From NCBI GenBank assembly GCA_024741835.1, contig JAENRP010000069.1, positions 3,864 through 67,863 of the forward strand: a stretch of DNA of 64,000 nucleotides. The letters are read 5' to 3'. This stretch comes from Diplocarpon mali (taxonomy: Eukaryota; Ascomycota; Leotiomycetes; Helotiales; Drepanopezizaceae). Both the position numbers and the translations under genes were made by a program. The notes beneath the pieces are model-generated. The model searched no databases, was not told the origin of the DNA, and was given only the letters and a program-made list of their open reading frames with translations. This document shows, piece after piece, positions 11,827 through 22,860 of the stretch (the first letter of the stretch is position 1; each line of letters starts with the position of its first letter).

Positions 11827-12262
11827 GCCGAGATTGAGTCCTTCCGACTTCGAAATAATCAAACCCCGCGTCGAATAAAGCTAGAACTTGTAGAAACGTT
11901 GAAATGGGTTTTTTCTCTCTGCTGTACTACCTCTTTTATAAATACCATCTACTCTCGACATCTATTCGCATACTATATGATTTTTAAAATATATACTTAT
12001 GGTTAATGGAAAGGCTTAATAAAGATTCAAAGGAGAAAAAAGCAGGTTAGTTATATAAGGAGGTAGAGAAGGAAAGGATATATTTTAATAATTTTGCATA
12101 AGGTTGATAAGAAGGGTTATAATCGAAAGCCGCTGTCGATTATTAAGATGCTTAATATAATTAGATAAATGGCTGCTTTTAGCGTTAGGGGGTTGTCTTA
12201 GAATAAATAACTTTAGGCGACTCTAGTTGATAAGGCACCTTTTGAGAATATACTTGCTTTAA

Positions 12263-12462
12263 ACTTAAAGGGAATAACTTTTAATTAAGGTATAGGTTAT
12301 GCTTTTATTTAAGGAAATAGGAATCAAATATAAAATAGGCTAAATAGTAAAGATATAAGGAGTTTTTAGGGTAGTTCCCCTTATATTTAAATCCGACTGT
12401 AACGTTTCCTACCTTTGCTTTCAAGCTTAGAACTACTATAGCATATTAAAAAGGGAAAAAAT
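12263..12462 (+). repeat. Dispersed AT-rich repeat, copy 1
   Basis: About 200 bp that aligns with 61134-61326, sharing blocks such as TTAAGGTATAGGT, AGTAAAGATATAAGGAG and the trailing GGAAAAAA. Differences are mostly transitions, consistent with RIP. The surrounding AT-rich island (about 11930-12470) is probably a longer remnant of the same element. No coding domain is readable. A DNA transposon end or a solo LTR is possible. Confidence 0.6.
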
Positions 12463-13532
12463 CATTTGAAAAGAACTTTAAGCGATCAAACGCGCCTGCA
12501 AACCCCGCCTCCGTCCCCTCTTTGGCCCACCCGGCGTTGTTCTAGATTCATAGGGCACTGTCGGCATACAGGTCATGTGATCAGGCACATGACAAGTGAG
12601 GCTTGGCAAATACTGGATTTCCTCTACGCTCTCGAGGAATAGCTTCGAGAGCAAGCTATTACACACGACTACAATACAACGTATTCGAGAAGCTTCAACT
12701 GTGCGCACAATCACCTAATGTGATAGCAGCAGGCACAGATTCACTCTAAGCCACTCATACATCAGGAGCATGGGTCGATATGCATTGGCAGTGAATTAAT
12801 TATCTTGTGGTGAGGCATCTGTCATTTCAAGTGATAGACACCGAATATCTAAGCCGTCAGATGCCGGGTCGCGTCCACGCTTTTCCATATGAATAACGCC
12901 TAGGATGCTTGTCTCGCTCCAACTGTCGCCATAATTGACCAAAGATACCCCCATATCGAGCGGGCCGAAAAGCTTATACCAGGGATGCCTCACCCTGGAT
13001 TTCTCAAAGCATAATCTCTAGCTGCATCTCAACTTTCATCAATTGGCGCCATTCTACCCATCTGGTCGCCTGGTCATGCTCTACGATTGCGGGGAAGCGA
13101 AGCAAGGGAATTCTCGCCGCCCGAGACAGGACTTCATTGGTTACAAGGCTATGTCGTTCGTGGCACAGGAGTGTTAAGGAGGGGAAACTTACTCTCTGGA
13201 ATCGCATGCACCGCTGTATGGCCGCGTCCCTGCTGCTGCGAAAAGAGCTACGACGGCGGCGTGTCGGCGAAGTATCCTTGACCCTTCGAAGCTTGGCAGG
13301 CTCTTCGCGGGGAGTGTCACATCACCTGCTGATGATATGCCAATCATGCAACTCTGCTATGGCGATCATTGCCTGTCAAAGTAGGGGCTCCTGCCATCTC
13401 TCCTTTGTTGCTTTTAGATGTACGGTCACTTCGCTTTCATTGTTATAAGACACCCCCAGTTTCCCCCGCTACCCCAACTCTCTCCTACGCTCTACACAGT
13501 CTTTGTTTTCTTGGCTGTCAGTAAGCAGCACT

Positions 13533-15366
13533 ATGGGTATAGCTTTGAAGAAACCCGAGGGGGTGCCAGGACGGTCATGGCCTGCCGTGAGTCTCGTTTG
13601 AAGGCTCTCCTCGAGCATTAACTGACGATAAACAGATAGCCATTGGCATGTTTGTAGCGTTCGGAGGAGTGCTTTTTGGGTTTGTAATCCTTACTGTGTA
13701 CCGAAATCAAAGCACTAATCCAAGCGTCAGATATGATACTGGAACAATCAGTGGTATCCTTGCTATGAAGTACGTCTACTGGTGGCCCATATCATCTATC
13801 GCACTCTGACACTGCCTGCCCTAGCTTTTGGCAAAACGAGTTCTCGACCGGATACAGAGATTCGGAAAATCACCTGAACATCACCGCTTCTCAGACCTCA
13901 TTAGTCGTCTCCATCCTCTCAGCGGGCACTTTCTTCGGCGCCCTAAGCGCGGCACCATTCGCTGACCGCATCGGACGAAGATGGTCCCTCATCACAGGCT
14001 GCTGGGTCTTCAACCTCGGAGTCATCTTGCAGACTGCAGCAACAGAACTACAAATGTTCACTGCCGGGAGATTCTTTGCTGGGTTTGGAGTTGGTATGGT
14101 ATCTGCGCTGATCCCGTTATACCAGTCCGAGACAGCACCTAAATGGATCCGAGGTGTTATTGTCGGGTCCTACCAATTTGCTATCACTATAGGTCTACTC
14201 CTTGCGGCCGTCGTCGACAACGCCACCAAAGACCGAAACGACAGCGGCTCTTACAGGATTCCCATTGCTGTACAATTCGCATGGTCTCTTATACTGATGA
14301 TTGGAATGTTTCTCCTTCCCGAGACCCCTCGGTACTTGATCCGATCAGGTCGGCCAGAGAGAGCAGCAAACTCCCTAGCCAAGCTCCGCCGCCTTCCCAC
14401 TGATCACGCCGCTGTCATCGACGAGCTTGGCGAGATCCAGGCAAACCACGAATTCGAGATGTCTCTCGGCAAAGCATCCTACCTTGATTGCTTCCGAGGG
14501 AAGATTTTGAAGAGACAGCTGACTGGATGTCTCCTTCAAGCCCTCCAGCAACTCACGGGCATCAACTTCATTTTTTATTATGGCACCCAGTTCTTCAAGA
14601 ACACCGGCATCACAAACCCTTTTCTCATTTCTATGATCACTAGCGCTGTGAACGTCTCCTCCACAGTCCCTGGGCTGTACGCGATCGATAAATGGGGTCG
14701 TCGGCCGTTGCTCTTCTGGGGAGGTGAGTCGTTTCTGATATATCACAGGACCCAAACTGATGCTCCTTCGCAGCAATAGGCATGACCGTCTCGCAACTCC
14801 TGGTAGCGGTCCTCGGTACAACATCCACGGGCCAGAATTCCGAGACCGGAGCCGTCTACTCCACAAACATCGCCTCGCAACGAGCATCAATAGCCTTTGT
14901 CTGCATCTACATCTCCTTCTTCGCGTCAACCTGGGGTCCAATTGCTTGGGTCGTCACGGGCGAGATTTTCCCCCTCAAGGTCCGCGCCAAAGCTCTCTCC
15001 ATGACCACAGCCACTAATTGGCTTCTGAACTGGGCCATCGCCTACAGCACGCCGTACCTCGTAAACTGGGGCAAAGGCAACGCTAACCTGCAAGCGAAAA
15101 TATTTTTCATCTGGTTCGCGTGTTGTTTTTTGTGCATCACGTTCGTGTACTTCATGATCTATGAGACGAAGGGCTTGACGCTGGAGCAGGTCGATGAGTT
15201 GTATGATGAGGTGTCGAGCGCAAGAAAAAGTGTACATTGGAAGCCGACGGCAACATATAGGAGCCGGACGAATGTGGCTGGAGAAGAGGGTGTTGGAGGG
15301 TCGGCTGCGAAGCACGATGAGAAGACTGAAGCGACGCAAGAGTATCGGGTTGATGACGAGAGTTGA
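13533..15366 (+). CDS. Hexose/monosaccharide transporter (MFS sugar porter)
   Basis: Twelve-TM sugar/H+ symporter or facilitator of the plasma membrane, closest in style to fungal high-affinity glucose transporters of the RCO-3/HXT type. Gene model: exons 13533-13586, 13636-13679, 13731-13769, 13825-14723 and 14774-15366. Introns are 49, 51, 55 and 50 bp, all GT-AG with CTGAC/CTAAT branch sites and consistent phases, giving 542 aa. Seen: FGYDTGTISGILAM (about residues 32-45), ADRIGRR in the loop after TM2, RFFAGFGVGMVSALIPLYQSE, PETPRYLI before the central loop, LQQLTGINFIFYYG in TM7, DKWGRRPLLF, GPIAWVVTGEIFP, and the C-terminal ETKGLTLEQVDELY signature. The tail of about 55 residues is hydrophilic. 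The start ATG gives MGIALKKPEGVPG, a usual N-terminus for this subfamily. Transcribed towards ATG5, with 607 bp between the stops. Confidence 0.92.
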
Positions 15367-15973
15367 GTGATCTGAGACTTTTTTCCTCCTATGAATCTGT
15401 GAGTTCGTGGCTGGATAGTATCTGGGAGGACTGCTTGGTGACTAATGATCGATGTATTGAGTCATGCGGAGATAATTTCAATAGTTCTTGAACTCACGTC
15501 ATCTGAGAGTTATTTTTCATTGGGTTTTAGCCATGGTACCAATATATCTGATCTTTAGACTACGCCTACCGCATGATTTGAGGCCTAGCAATCGCCTCGG
15601 CTTTATAACACGTCGCCCGAGTGCCTGTGATTGCATCACACCTCATACAACCAGCCAGCTTTGATTGAGATTTCGGGTGCAGCTCGCACGTTTCACTTCC
15701 AGTCATGAATTCATACCGGTACAGCTTGGCTTCGCAAGAAGACATGGATTCATGGAGTTCCATGAAACGACCTCACCCTGGTTTAAATGTCAATTTCTTT
15801 TTAGCGATGGCAAAGGCGAACAAATTAATATTTAAATCAGGGGGCGGGGGTGTTACATGCAACCCAGACCACCTCCCAGAGACGAGGGCCGAGCTTGAAT
15901 ACTCTCGACCCCTCAGTCGATTGCCTTACGTAGAATCGATGTCATCAAAGCATGTCTGTGAACGTAGAAATCT
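15367..15973. other. Convergent 3' interval between hexose transporter and ATG5
   Basis: 607 bp between two convergent stop codons. It must contain both 3' UTRs. No coding frame on either strand is credible and no distinctive repeat is seen. Confidence 0.6.
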
Positions 15974-16874
15974 TTACACTCCAGCATCAATCATAAGCAC
16001 ACTCAGATGCACCCAGCCATCGGCATAGCTGGCCTCCCTCATCACGTCTTCTAGCGGTGCTCGGAACGGCACGGCAGCCCCGTGTAGTATAGGCTCTGCT
16101 ACAATCGCATCTCGCCTACTCGGGAATAGACTCGGTAGAATGGAATTCAAAGCACTGCCCAGTGTGAGAATCTCGCCGTTCACGGTGCGAGGCGCGACGA
16201 GAGTCTGGACAATTTTTATGCTGGCGAGAGGGGAGGATGAAGTCGGGGATGTAGGGATGTAAATCCGGAGAGGGATATTCCTTAGGGGCGTTGAGGGGTT
16301 GAGGAGGATAGAGAAGATCTTAAGATGGGCGAGTAAGTCGTCTATTGAGAGATGAGTACGGGTGAAGAATGGGACTGGACAAGAGAAAGATGGGGAAACG
16401 GACTGTCTTGTACGGAGTTCCAGAGTGCGGTGGAATTCTCCTTGGACATGGACATGATCCCCTTCGCGGTGCCGTTTCGTATGAAATCAGCCTGGTGCCA
16501 GCATATCAGCATATTCCGGAGCCTACTCTGCTGATCCCCAATTTCGCCTACCACAAAAATAGCCAGCCCTAAGCCCGACGTACCTCTTTTACGCTGTTGA
16601 TGAAGGTATCATGGATATCGAAGAGCGGCCCATCACCCAGCGTCAATCGCCACGGCAACTCAGGTCTATAAAGGTCACAGAGCAGCCCCACAGGCAGATT
16701 CTTCAGCAAGATATCCTCATAAGAGAAAGAGGAACATGGCCCGAAGAAGGAGGTCAGTCGGGGGAGGAGCAGTGGCAGATAGGATACTCGAGGTACTGAG
16801 ATGAGATAGGGTGTCGGCGACGAAGGGTGAGCTATTTGAAGGGGAATAGTAGAGGACCAGATGATCGACTGCAT
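15974..16874 (-). CDS. atg5: Autophagy protein Atg5
   Basis: Atg5 is conjugated to Atg12 and, with Atg16, acts as the E3-like complex that lipidates Atg8 at the forming autophagosome. Gene model (minus): exon 1 at 16874-16584, intron 16583-16492 (92 bp, GTACGT...CAG), exon 2 at 16491-16404, intron 16403-16342 (62 bp, GTCCGT...TAG), exon 3 at 16341-15974, giving 248 aa. The second splice recreates the family's VQDND motif, supporting its unusual donor. Seen: [15 protein letters not shown], the UblA block ending [10 protein letters not shown] and [18 protein letters not shown] across the first junction, IPLRIYIP in Ubl[16 protein letters not shown], and the closing [24 protein letters not shown]. 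Lys96 in VKEAD is the probable Atg12 acceptor by analogy with the animal KEAD site (inference). At 248 aa it is shorter than many fungal Atg5 proteins; the linker between IYIP and the VQTLVAPR block is short. Confidence 0.93.
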
Positions 16875-18241
16875 TGTGAATCAATACGAGGCTGAGATCT
16901 CTGTCGCAAAGTTGTTAATGTTGATGCTAAGCCTCGTGAAGAAGGCTGCGACTACAACGTCTACGGGATCGTGTTAGCGCGGCGCTAGCATACGCTAGCT
17001 CTACCATATCCAGCTTTGCGGTTCCTCACCCACATATACATTCTCCTACGACAATAATCCTTTCCACCCAAGCGGCCATCGCTGGAAAATTTGCCTCAGC
17101 TATAACGAATCCCCAATTTCTTTTGTTTAGCAAACTGAAATAGTATCCTGGAAGAGGCGTTCGTGTTTCTAGCCCGATGTCGATCTGCGACCCTGGCCGA
17201 TTTGTCTACGAGCAGGCTTCAAGATGACAGTCTCTCTAGCTCTGAAAAAAAGTTCATCTCGAAGCATGATGGATAGAGCCTCTGAGTAAAGCTGTTCTAG
17301 GAATCCGGCTGCAATTTGAACAGCGAAAAGCCAGATAGCGGTCGCTGGCGAGAACAGCTCTGGTGCTTCGCAATGCACTCGTTGCCCATCATCCGCCTGT
17401 CATGCATGTGCCCCTGTCTGCAGCATTGCACTGCCTGCTCGTGGAATCGCGTGTCAGTCTTGAAAGGAACGTCTTCGAAGTGTCCACGCTTGATGGAGCT
17501 ATGTCAAGGTCGCTTTGGGTCGTACGTAGACCCAAGACACCCTTGACCGTCCCAGTCGGATGCATCAACACTCGTGTGCACTCTTCGGGCGGCCCGATTC
17601 TAGATTCTTACAGAAATTGGTCAGTTTATTTTCCGCAAGCAGTGGCTTCAAATAAGGATGAATTTAGAATTGTCGAGTCAGATTGTTAGCAAGCCTAGGT
17701 AAGCTGCTCGCAAGGTTCGCCTCAGGTGGTCCCTTCTAAGATCCAAGACGGCACAGAAGATAACTAATATGACATGACAACTCATCCGTTATCAAGTATC
17801 ATGTTGTCAAGGAATGCTGGCGTGGAAAAATCACATGCTCTTCTGTCCAGCTCAAGTCACCGGGTAGTCGATAGGTTGATAGGTTCAATTTGTAGTCAGA
17901 CATATTCCACCTCTTGGGCGACATTTCGCAGAACGTAGTTGACGGCATAGCTGCTTGGCCCGGATGACCACCTACTACCTAATATCAAACTCTGCTAGTT
18001 ATTTAGCCCCGATTTCCGTCAGCGAGAGTTTCATTGTCGGATTTCCGACGAATTTGTTTCGAAATTAGCCAACCACCTCGTCCCACTTACTTTGTAGCAG
18101 GCATTGACCTTGCGTTCTTGATATTTTTTTTGTAGCCCGCCCTTGATCGGAGTATATTATTGCGTACGCTGCTCGAGCTGCTTCATACTTCATCACAGGC
18201 CAAACAAACACTATATTGGCGTACTACCAAGAGTTGTTTAG
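16875..18241. other. Intergenic interval upstream of ATG5 and of the 7-TM gene
   Basis: The bases just above 16874 hold the ATG5 promoter and leader. Near 16965-17000 there is an inverted GCTAGC pair around a short spacer. Several short frames at 17.2-17.7 kb overlap on both strands without a recognisable product. Nothing else is supportable. Confidence 0.5.
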
Positions 18242-19990
18242 GGTACCTTTGCAGGGTTGGACATATTTTCATATGGTGTCTATTTGGCTTGTGACGAAGT
18301 ATATAGGTCGATTTCCGCCTCTTGGAACCTGTTGCTTGATCTTATTCTTTTCCCCTGGAAATGTCTCCTGAAACCTGGAGAGAAAAAAGTGAATACATAC
18401 GGTATAATGGGTGGAATTCCATCACGCGCGCTCGGAGCATCCGTGGCCGTATTGTTGTATTCATCGGGGTGCTTAGCTCTGAGCACTTTGTTGACATGTT
18501 TGTTGGTCAACTTTGGTGAGGCGTGGTCATGTACGTTTAACAAAAATAATTATTCAGATGGCAGCTAATGGAGGATTAGACGTTACCATCATCTCAGGCT
18601 TCACATCACTCAGTACGTTCGCCTCGATCGTCGAACAAATCCACTATGCTGTGGCTTGGGTTACTATCAAGGAAGCACAGTACGAGAAAGCTGTTGAGTC
18701 GCAATATCGCCAGGGTCTGCAATTTAGAAGGGCCGCTCTGCAATTAGACTCCGTTCTGTTCTTCATCCGTGGGTTATCCATCTCGCAGACAGGTAGGAAG
18801 TACTAATGGTGACCTCAATAGAGTTCTACAGCTACAATGTGATGTCACTCAGCGTTTTGTTTTGGTAAATATCCAGAAATATCCACATTAGTCTTCGCTA
18901 ATCGGCCGCATAGGACTGTTGCGCTTTTTACAGGCTCATGGGGGATCCGTTCGAATTGGCTTGGCGATGTGTGTGCAACATTGCATCTTTCTCAGAAGCC
19001 TTCGGAATCATTTACAAAACATGTTTCCAGGTATTCAAAACATCAAAGAGAATGTAGCTAATCATGCCAAAGTGGCACTCCAGGGCGTCTCCAGTCTCAA
19101 AGGTCTTTTCAATACTATTTCCGGGTTTGATTATCGGTCTCATGCAAATCGAGAGTCTCCAGCGAGAAGCTTTGCCTTTTATTGTGATGACATATTTTTC
19201 AAGTCCGTATATTCCCCCTGCCACTACCAATATTTTCCGTGCTGATATCCTCCAGTGTTTACTAGCCTGTCAATTGGCAGCATATTGCTCATCTTGATAT
19301 TGTACAAATACATGAAAACCCGACGTCTTGTGGCAGGCCACTCTCATCAAAGGGGCCGTTGGTGGGCTTCTGAGAAATCAAATTCAAGATCTGGTATCGA
19401 CAGTCATGCTACAGGTCCGGCGGACAGTGGAGTTACTGGTGTAAACTCCATTGTGCGGAAGTCTATCTATGATCGGGCGCTTATCATCCGATTTACCATC
19501 GGCTTCGTTGTTATTTCGTAAATTTCTGTAACCCCCTGCGTCGGTTCCGCGCTGACAGAACAGTATATTCGAGTTGGCTATCATCGTCTTCACTCTCTTC
19601 CAATCGGGCAACAACGCCGCCATCGCATATTCGGGAAAGCCAGATTTCAGCATATCGAATGCCATACATGATATCGTATTCTTTATTCCTGGAGTTACAG
19701 CTTCTTTGGCAGCATTCCTAGTTTTTGGCACAACAAAGTCGTGGCGGCAATATCGAGACCTGGTAACTGGCGGCTGCGGACTGAGAGCAAGAATGCTCTA
19801 CAAGAGACGACAGCGAAATGAGGAGGTCACTACACACCAGGGACTAGGGTTACAGCGATTACCGAGTCTTACGAGAAAGGCATCAGAGGAGCAACTCAAG
19901 GTGGTGCAAGAATACGAGGACCGGGTAAGGATGTTTTCACAGCGGCTGTGTCAACATTCGATAGTCGAAAGTACAAGATCCCAGCATTAG
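18242..19990 (+). CDS. Seven-TM-like membrane protein, start codon not found
   Basis: Family not recognised. Exons that join in frame: about 18242-18515, 18565-18768, 18822-18864, then a region to 19030, 19073-19202, 19256-19517 and 19564-19990. Introns are 42-53 bp, most with clear branch sites. Hydrophobic segments can be read as seven TM helices: ALGASVAVLLYSSGCLALS, VTIISGFTSLSTFA, NVMSLSVLFW, VFSILFPGLIIGLM, FTSLSIGSILLILILY, IIRFTIGFVVISIFELAII and IVFFIPGVTASLAAFLVFG. A basic, helical C-terminal tail (about 80 aa, RMLYKRRQRNEE) follows. Two problems remain. First, the frame opens at 18242 after a stop with no ATG until ATGGGTGGA near 18408. Second, the fourth exon either uses acceptor 18933 (in frame) or acceptor 18913 (better branch spacing but then needs a one-base shift). 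The gene abuts the RIP-mutated island, so it may be a decaying pseudogene. Confidence 0.45.
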
Positions 19991-20447
19991 TCTCATATGC
20001 GAACAACAAACACTATTTTCGCCCTAATTATATCTTCCGATACCCCGACAGGCGTGACATCGGCCGGACCTATCATGTCTGGACCCATTAAGGTCGTCAT
20101 GTCTATTGATCTAGATTATCAAGCTGTAAAAAAACGGCAGACAGTAGGAGGAGGAGTCAGCACGGCTAGAGATTTTGGAAAGAAAGTAAGTGGCACGCTT
20201 AAATGCTCTGATCTCAATCCGCCTACTGTAGAGACTACTGATTACCGTTTTGAAGCTCGAATGGTAGCGAGGGCATTGAACTGGCGAAGCCTCTCCCAGC
20301 GCCAGACGAAATGCGACGCAGTCGGATACTACCTGGCGAGGAAGCCATGCATGCGGTTCACAGTAATATTGCACCCCAAAGCACACGTTATCAGGCCTGG
20401 AACCTGTCGCATACAGAGACCGATATAATATTTTCCATTAAAGATAA

Positions 20448-20694
20448 TGTTGCAGGTATGCCCGTCACATATCTGTCACATGATCTGTCACATAACACAT
20501 TATACACATGATATGTCATATGACTTGCTATATGACTTAGCGCTTTCACTAAGAAGGCCGCTTACCTTAAATAGCTTATAGTTAGAGAGCTCTTATGAAT
20601 CAAGATACCTAATATCGTAGTTTGCACCTTATACTTCTTTATGCCCTCTTTTAGTCTACTATCAAGTTTACTATTAGAGAACCTTATTACTATA
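20448..20694 (+). repeat. Copia 5' LTR
   Basis: 247 bp, begins TGTTGCAGG and ends CTATA. Aligns with 60901-61133 over nearly its full length, including CATATGACTTGCTATAT and GTTAGAGAGCTCTTATGAAT. Differences are mainly C/T and G/A plus a small indel region. Confidence 0.85.
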
Positions 20695-20707
20695 GGTTAT
20701 AAGCCCT
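20695..20707 (+). promoter_or_regulatory. Copia primer-binding site, half initiator-tRNA type
   Basis: GGTTATAAGCCCT directly follows the 5' LTR. With a single G-to-A change it equals the complement of the anticodon stem-loop of initiator Met tRNA (GGTTATGAGCCCT), the internal primer site known for copia-type elements that prime from a cleaved tRNA half. The change fits RIP. Confidence 0.65.
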
Positions 20708-21318
20708 ATATGCTTATAAATAGCATTCGATAAAATTCCATCGATTAGAGTCTCCTTTACAAACGAAAAGGCTGATCGATATTTTGAGTTTTACTTAACT
20801 AATAACGTATAATAAGCGTCATTTTAATAATAAAATAGTGGCTACTCCCCTTCCAGAGCGCTATACAATAATCCAAGCTTACGCAAGATTCGTTACTATA
20901 GCTAAATCATTAGGACTGATAGCTGAGATTACTAGCTTAATTGCTAAAAGTACTCTATTGCTTGAATCACCTAATCTTATAAGGACTGATATATAGTACC
21001 CTAAACTCGAATTTAATAGTTTATCTCCTCCTCCTTCTCCTTCTCCTCCTTCTCCTTTCGATAACTCTATATATATATATACAAATAAGATATCATTATC
21101 TTCGGCTGCCCTTAGCCTCCTTAAGTCTTAAAAGCTTAAAGGCGTAAAGGACTATAGCTAGTAGAGGAATAAGGTTTTGAACCTTACAAAGTCAAACGCC
21201 TTAATTATATATCTTTATATAAAAGCTAGAATATATGCTCTACTTAAGGTTGACTTATAGGACCGTTCTATTATACTTAAGGAAAGGGATAATTAGGTTA
21301 GATAGGAAGCTAAGGAAT
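20708..21318 (+). pseudogene. Copia gag 5' fragment
   Basis: The stretch after the primer site holds a degenerate plus-strand reading in which LKGVKDYS, WRNKVLNL and KSNALIIYL (near 21135-21215) resemble the N-terminal part of copia Gag. It is cut at 21318 by the LTR of element C. The zinc-knuckle end of gag reappears at 56944. Confidence 0.5.
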
Positions 21319-21625
21319 TGTAACGACACAGAACCGCCGAAGTGCGAGATCAAGTATAGTAGCAAGAAGTGGTGCAAAAGGCGTATTCTATAGGTCTAAT
21401 ACGAAGGAAACGAAGAAGTTAGAGAGCCCTTCCTATAGGAGAGCCCTTCTCCTTTATATATATAAGTAGCTCTAAGCTCTTTACCTATTTATATAATATT
21501 ATATAAGAATATCCTTTTGCACCTTTAGGGTCGATTCGAAATAATCCTATATCGAATCGAGATTATAAAACCTTAAAATGCTATACTCTTAAGTAATTGC
21601 ACTAATTAGGGGTATAACTGTTATA
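21319..21625 (-). repeat. Element C LTR (left, 3' LTR)
   Basis: 307 bp starting TGTAACGACACAG and ending GTTATA, matching 35657-35962. Short terminal inverted repeat TGTAAC/GTTAYA. Confidence 0.88.
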
Positions 21626-21949
21626 CTACCCTCTCCCTTTGAGAACGCTTGCTTATAAGCGTTAGTAGGTTATAATAATTTTCGTATAGTAATATACTTA
21701 GCGTATTATTATACAAATAGTACTATTCTATATTTAGTTTAGCGTAAGTCGCATTATATATTTAAATTTGTTTTTCCTCTTATAGGATCTTCCTTTCTTA
21801 ATATAATAACTATATATAACTATATAGGTCCCTTACTCCTACTACTATAGCATAGGGCTAATGCATAGTAGTAGAAATAATTACTACTACTACTACTAAC
21901 TACTATAAGTAAGTTTACCCTAGTCTAGGGTCGAATCGCGTCTAATACG

Positions 21950-22860
21950 CATAGTGCTAATTCCCCTGCTATCAGGCGCCTTCGCAATAGCCTACCGCAT
22001 TTATTATTACTAATACGTGCGGTGCCTTATATATAATATTGCGTATAAGTGTGAATTCGAGTCGGAGTATAGTAAGAAGTGCTACTAGTACTAAGAGCAA
22101 AAGGTAGAATGCATCCTTATAACTACCTTAAATCGACTTTAGAGTTCTATTTAAGCTAATACTTATCTATAGCTTCCTTCTTATATTAATAAGGAATTCG
22201 CAGCGCTATCCGCAGCCCTTAAGGAGTAGTAGGAGGAGGCTGCCTAATAGTAAGAAGAGGACAATAGTAGTAATAATAATAATATATAAGCGGTTTCGGC
22301 AAGGAATCGTAAGATGCTTTATTAAAAGGCGGTCTAGCGCGCCTGGATCCTTATCAACCTTTTGCTAATAGCCAGCGCAAAGGCTCTGACTAACTGCTTT
22401 TAACTTAAGTATACTAGCCTTGCGGAGCTCTACTTTATAGCTAAGGCTATAGTAAGCTAGCTAAAGGGAGTCTAGGCGATAATTACTATAAGTTAAACCT
22501 AAATTAATATTAAATTGATTGCTAACTTTTTAATAAAAGTATAGTAACCTTATTAAGTCTTAGCTAGCAAGGTTAAAGTAATCCAGCCGAACTATACTAA
22601 GCCTCTTAAGGTCTATTACTATATTAGTAAAGCAGACTGCTATAGTAGTAGAGTCTCTTATAAGAGAAGAGGGGTTTATAATAGCAAGGGTAGCATTAGG
22701 CGCAGCAGCTAATAGGGCGGCGCTAGCAGCGGTAAGAAGAGGTTAAGGTCGTTCCAGGCAGGGGTATAGATAGAAGGCGAGCTCTAGCTTTAAAACGGAG
22801 TTGGAGCTTGTCTCCTTAAGCGCAAAGGAGGAGGGGTCGGAGGAGTTATAAAGGAAGGGG
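21950..22860 (+). pseudogene. Antisense accessory ORF remnant in element C
   Basis: A plus-strand frame, antisense to the pol of element C, stays coherent if RIP-type stops (TAG/TAA for Gln/Trp) are ignored. It begins with a Cys-rich block around KCEFESEYSKKC (near 22050-22090) spaced like a zinc-binding cluster. It continues through a Gln/Glu-rich stretch (ALSAALKE, about 22210) and a helical segment (LLLIASAKALTNCF, AELYFIAKAIVS) and ends in a Gly/Ser/Arg-rich tail (about 22690-22800). It lies between the pol end and the 3' LTR. It may be an antisense accessory gene of this retroelement or a remnant of another insertion. Family not recognised. Confidence 0.4.

Larger units (their letters stand above)
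10664..13532. other. Intergenic interval with hairpins, CG run and AT-rich repeat
   Basis: No convincing gene. 10664-11570 holds only shadow frames. A (CG)n run lies at 11660-11678, two short inverted repeats at 11771-11826, and an AT-rich island at about 11930-12470 that includes a dispersed repeat. Between 12.8 and 13.3 kb the minus strand has fragments (for example WVEWRQLMKVEMQLE near 13030-13075) loosely reminiscent of fungal transcription factor middle domains. I could not join them into a gene, so a decayed relic is the most I would suggest. The last 100 bp precede the hexose transporter start. Confidence 0.5.

Noticed and set aside
13004..13207. Minus-strand fragment resembling a fungal transcription factor middle domain
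   Set aside because: Only a short similarity by eye (WVEWRQLMKVE). No splice model extends it and stops surround it, so no gene is called.
16352..16572. Plus-strand frames between 16352 and 16572
   Set aside because: Antisense shadows of ATG5 exon 2 and its introns.
18541..18567. A 27-bp intron (GTACGT...TTCAG) in the seven-TM gene
   Set aside because: Too short for splicing and out of phase; the 49-bp intron 18516-18564 with a GTGAGG donor fits size and frame.
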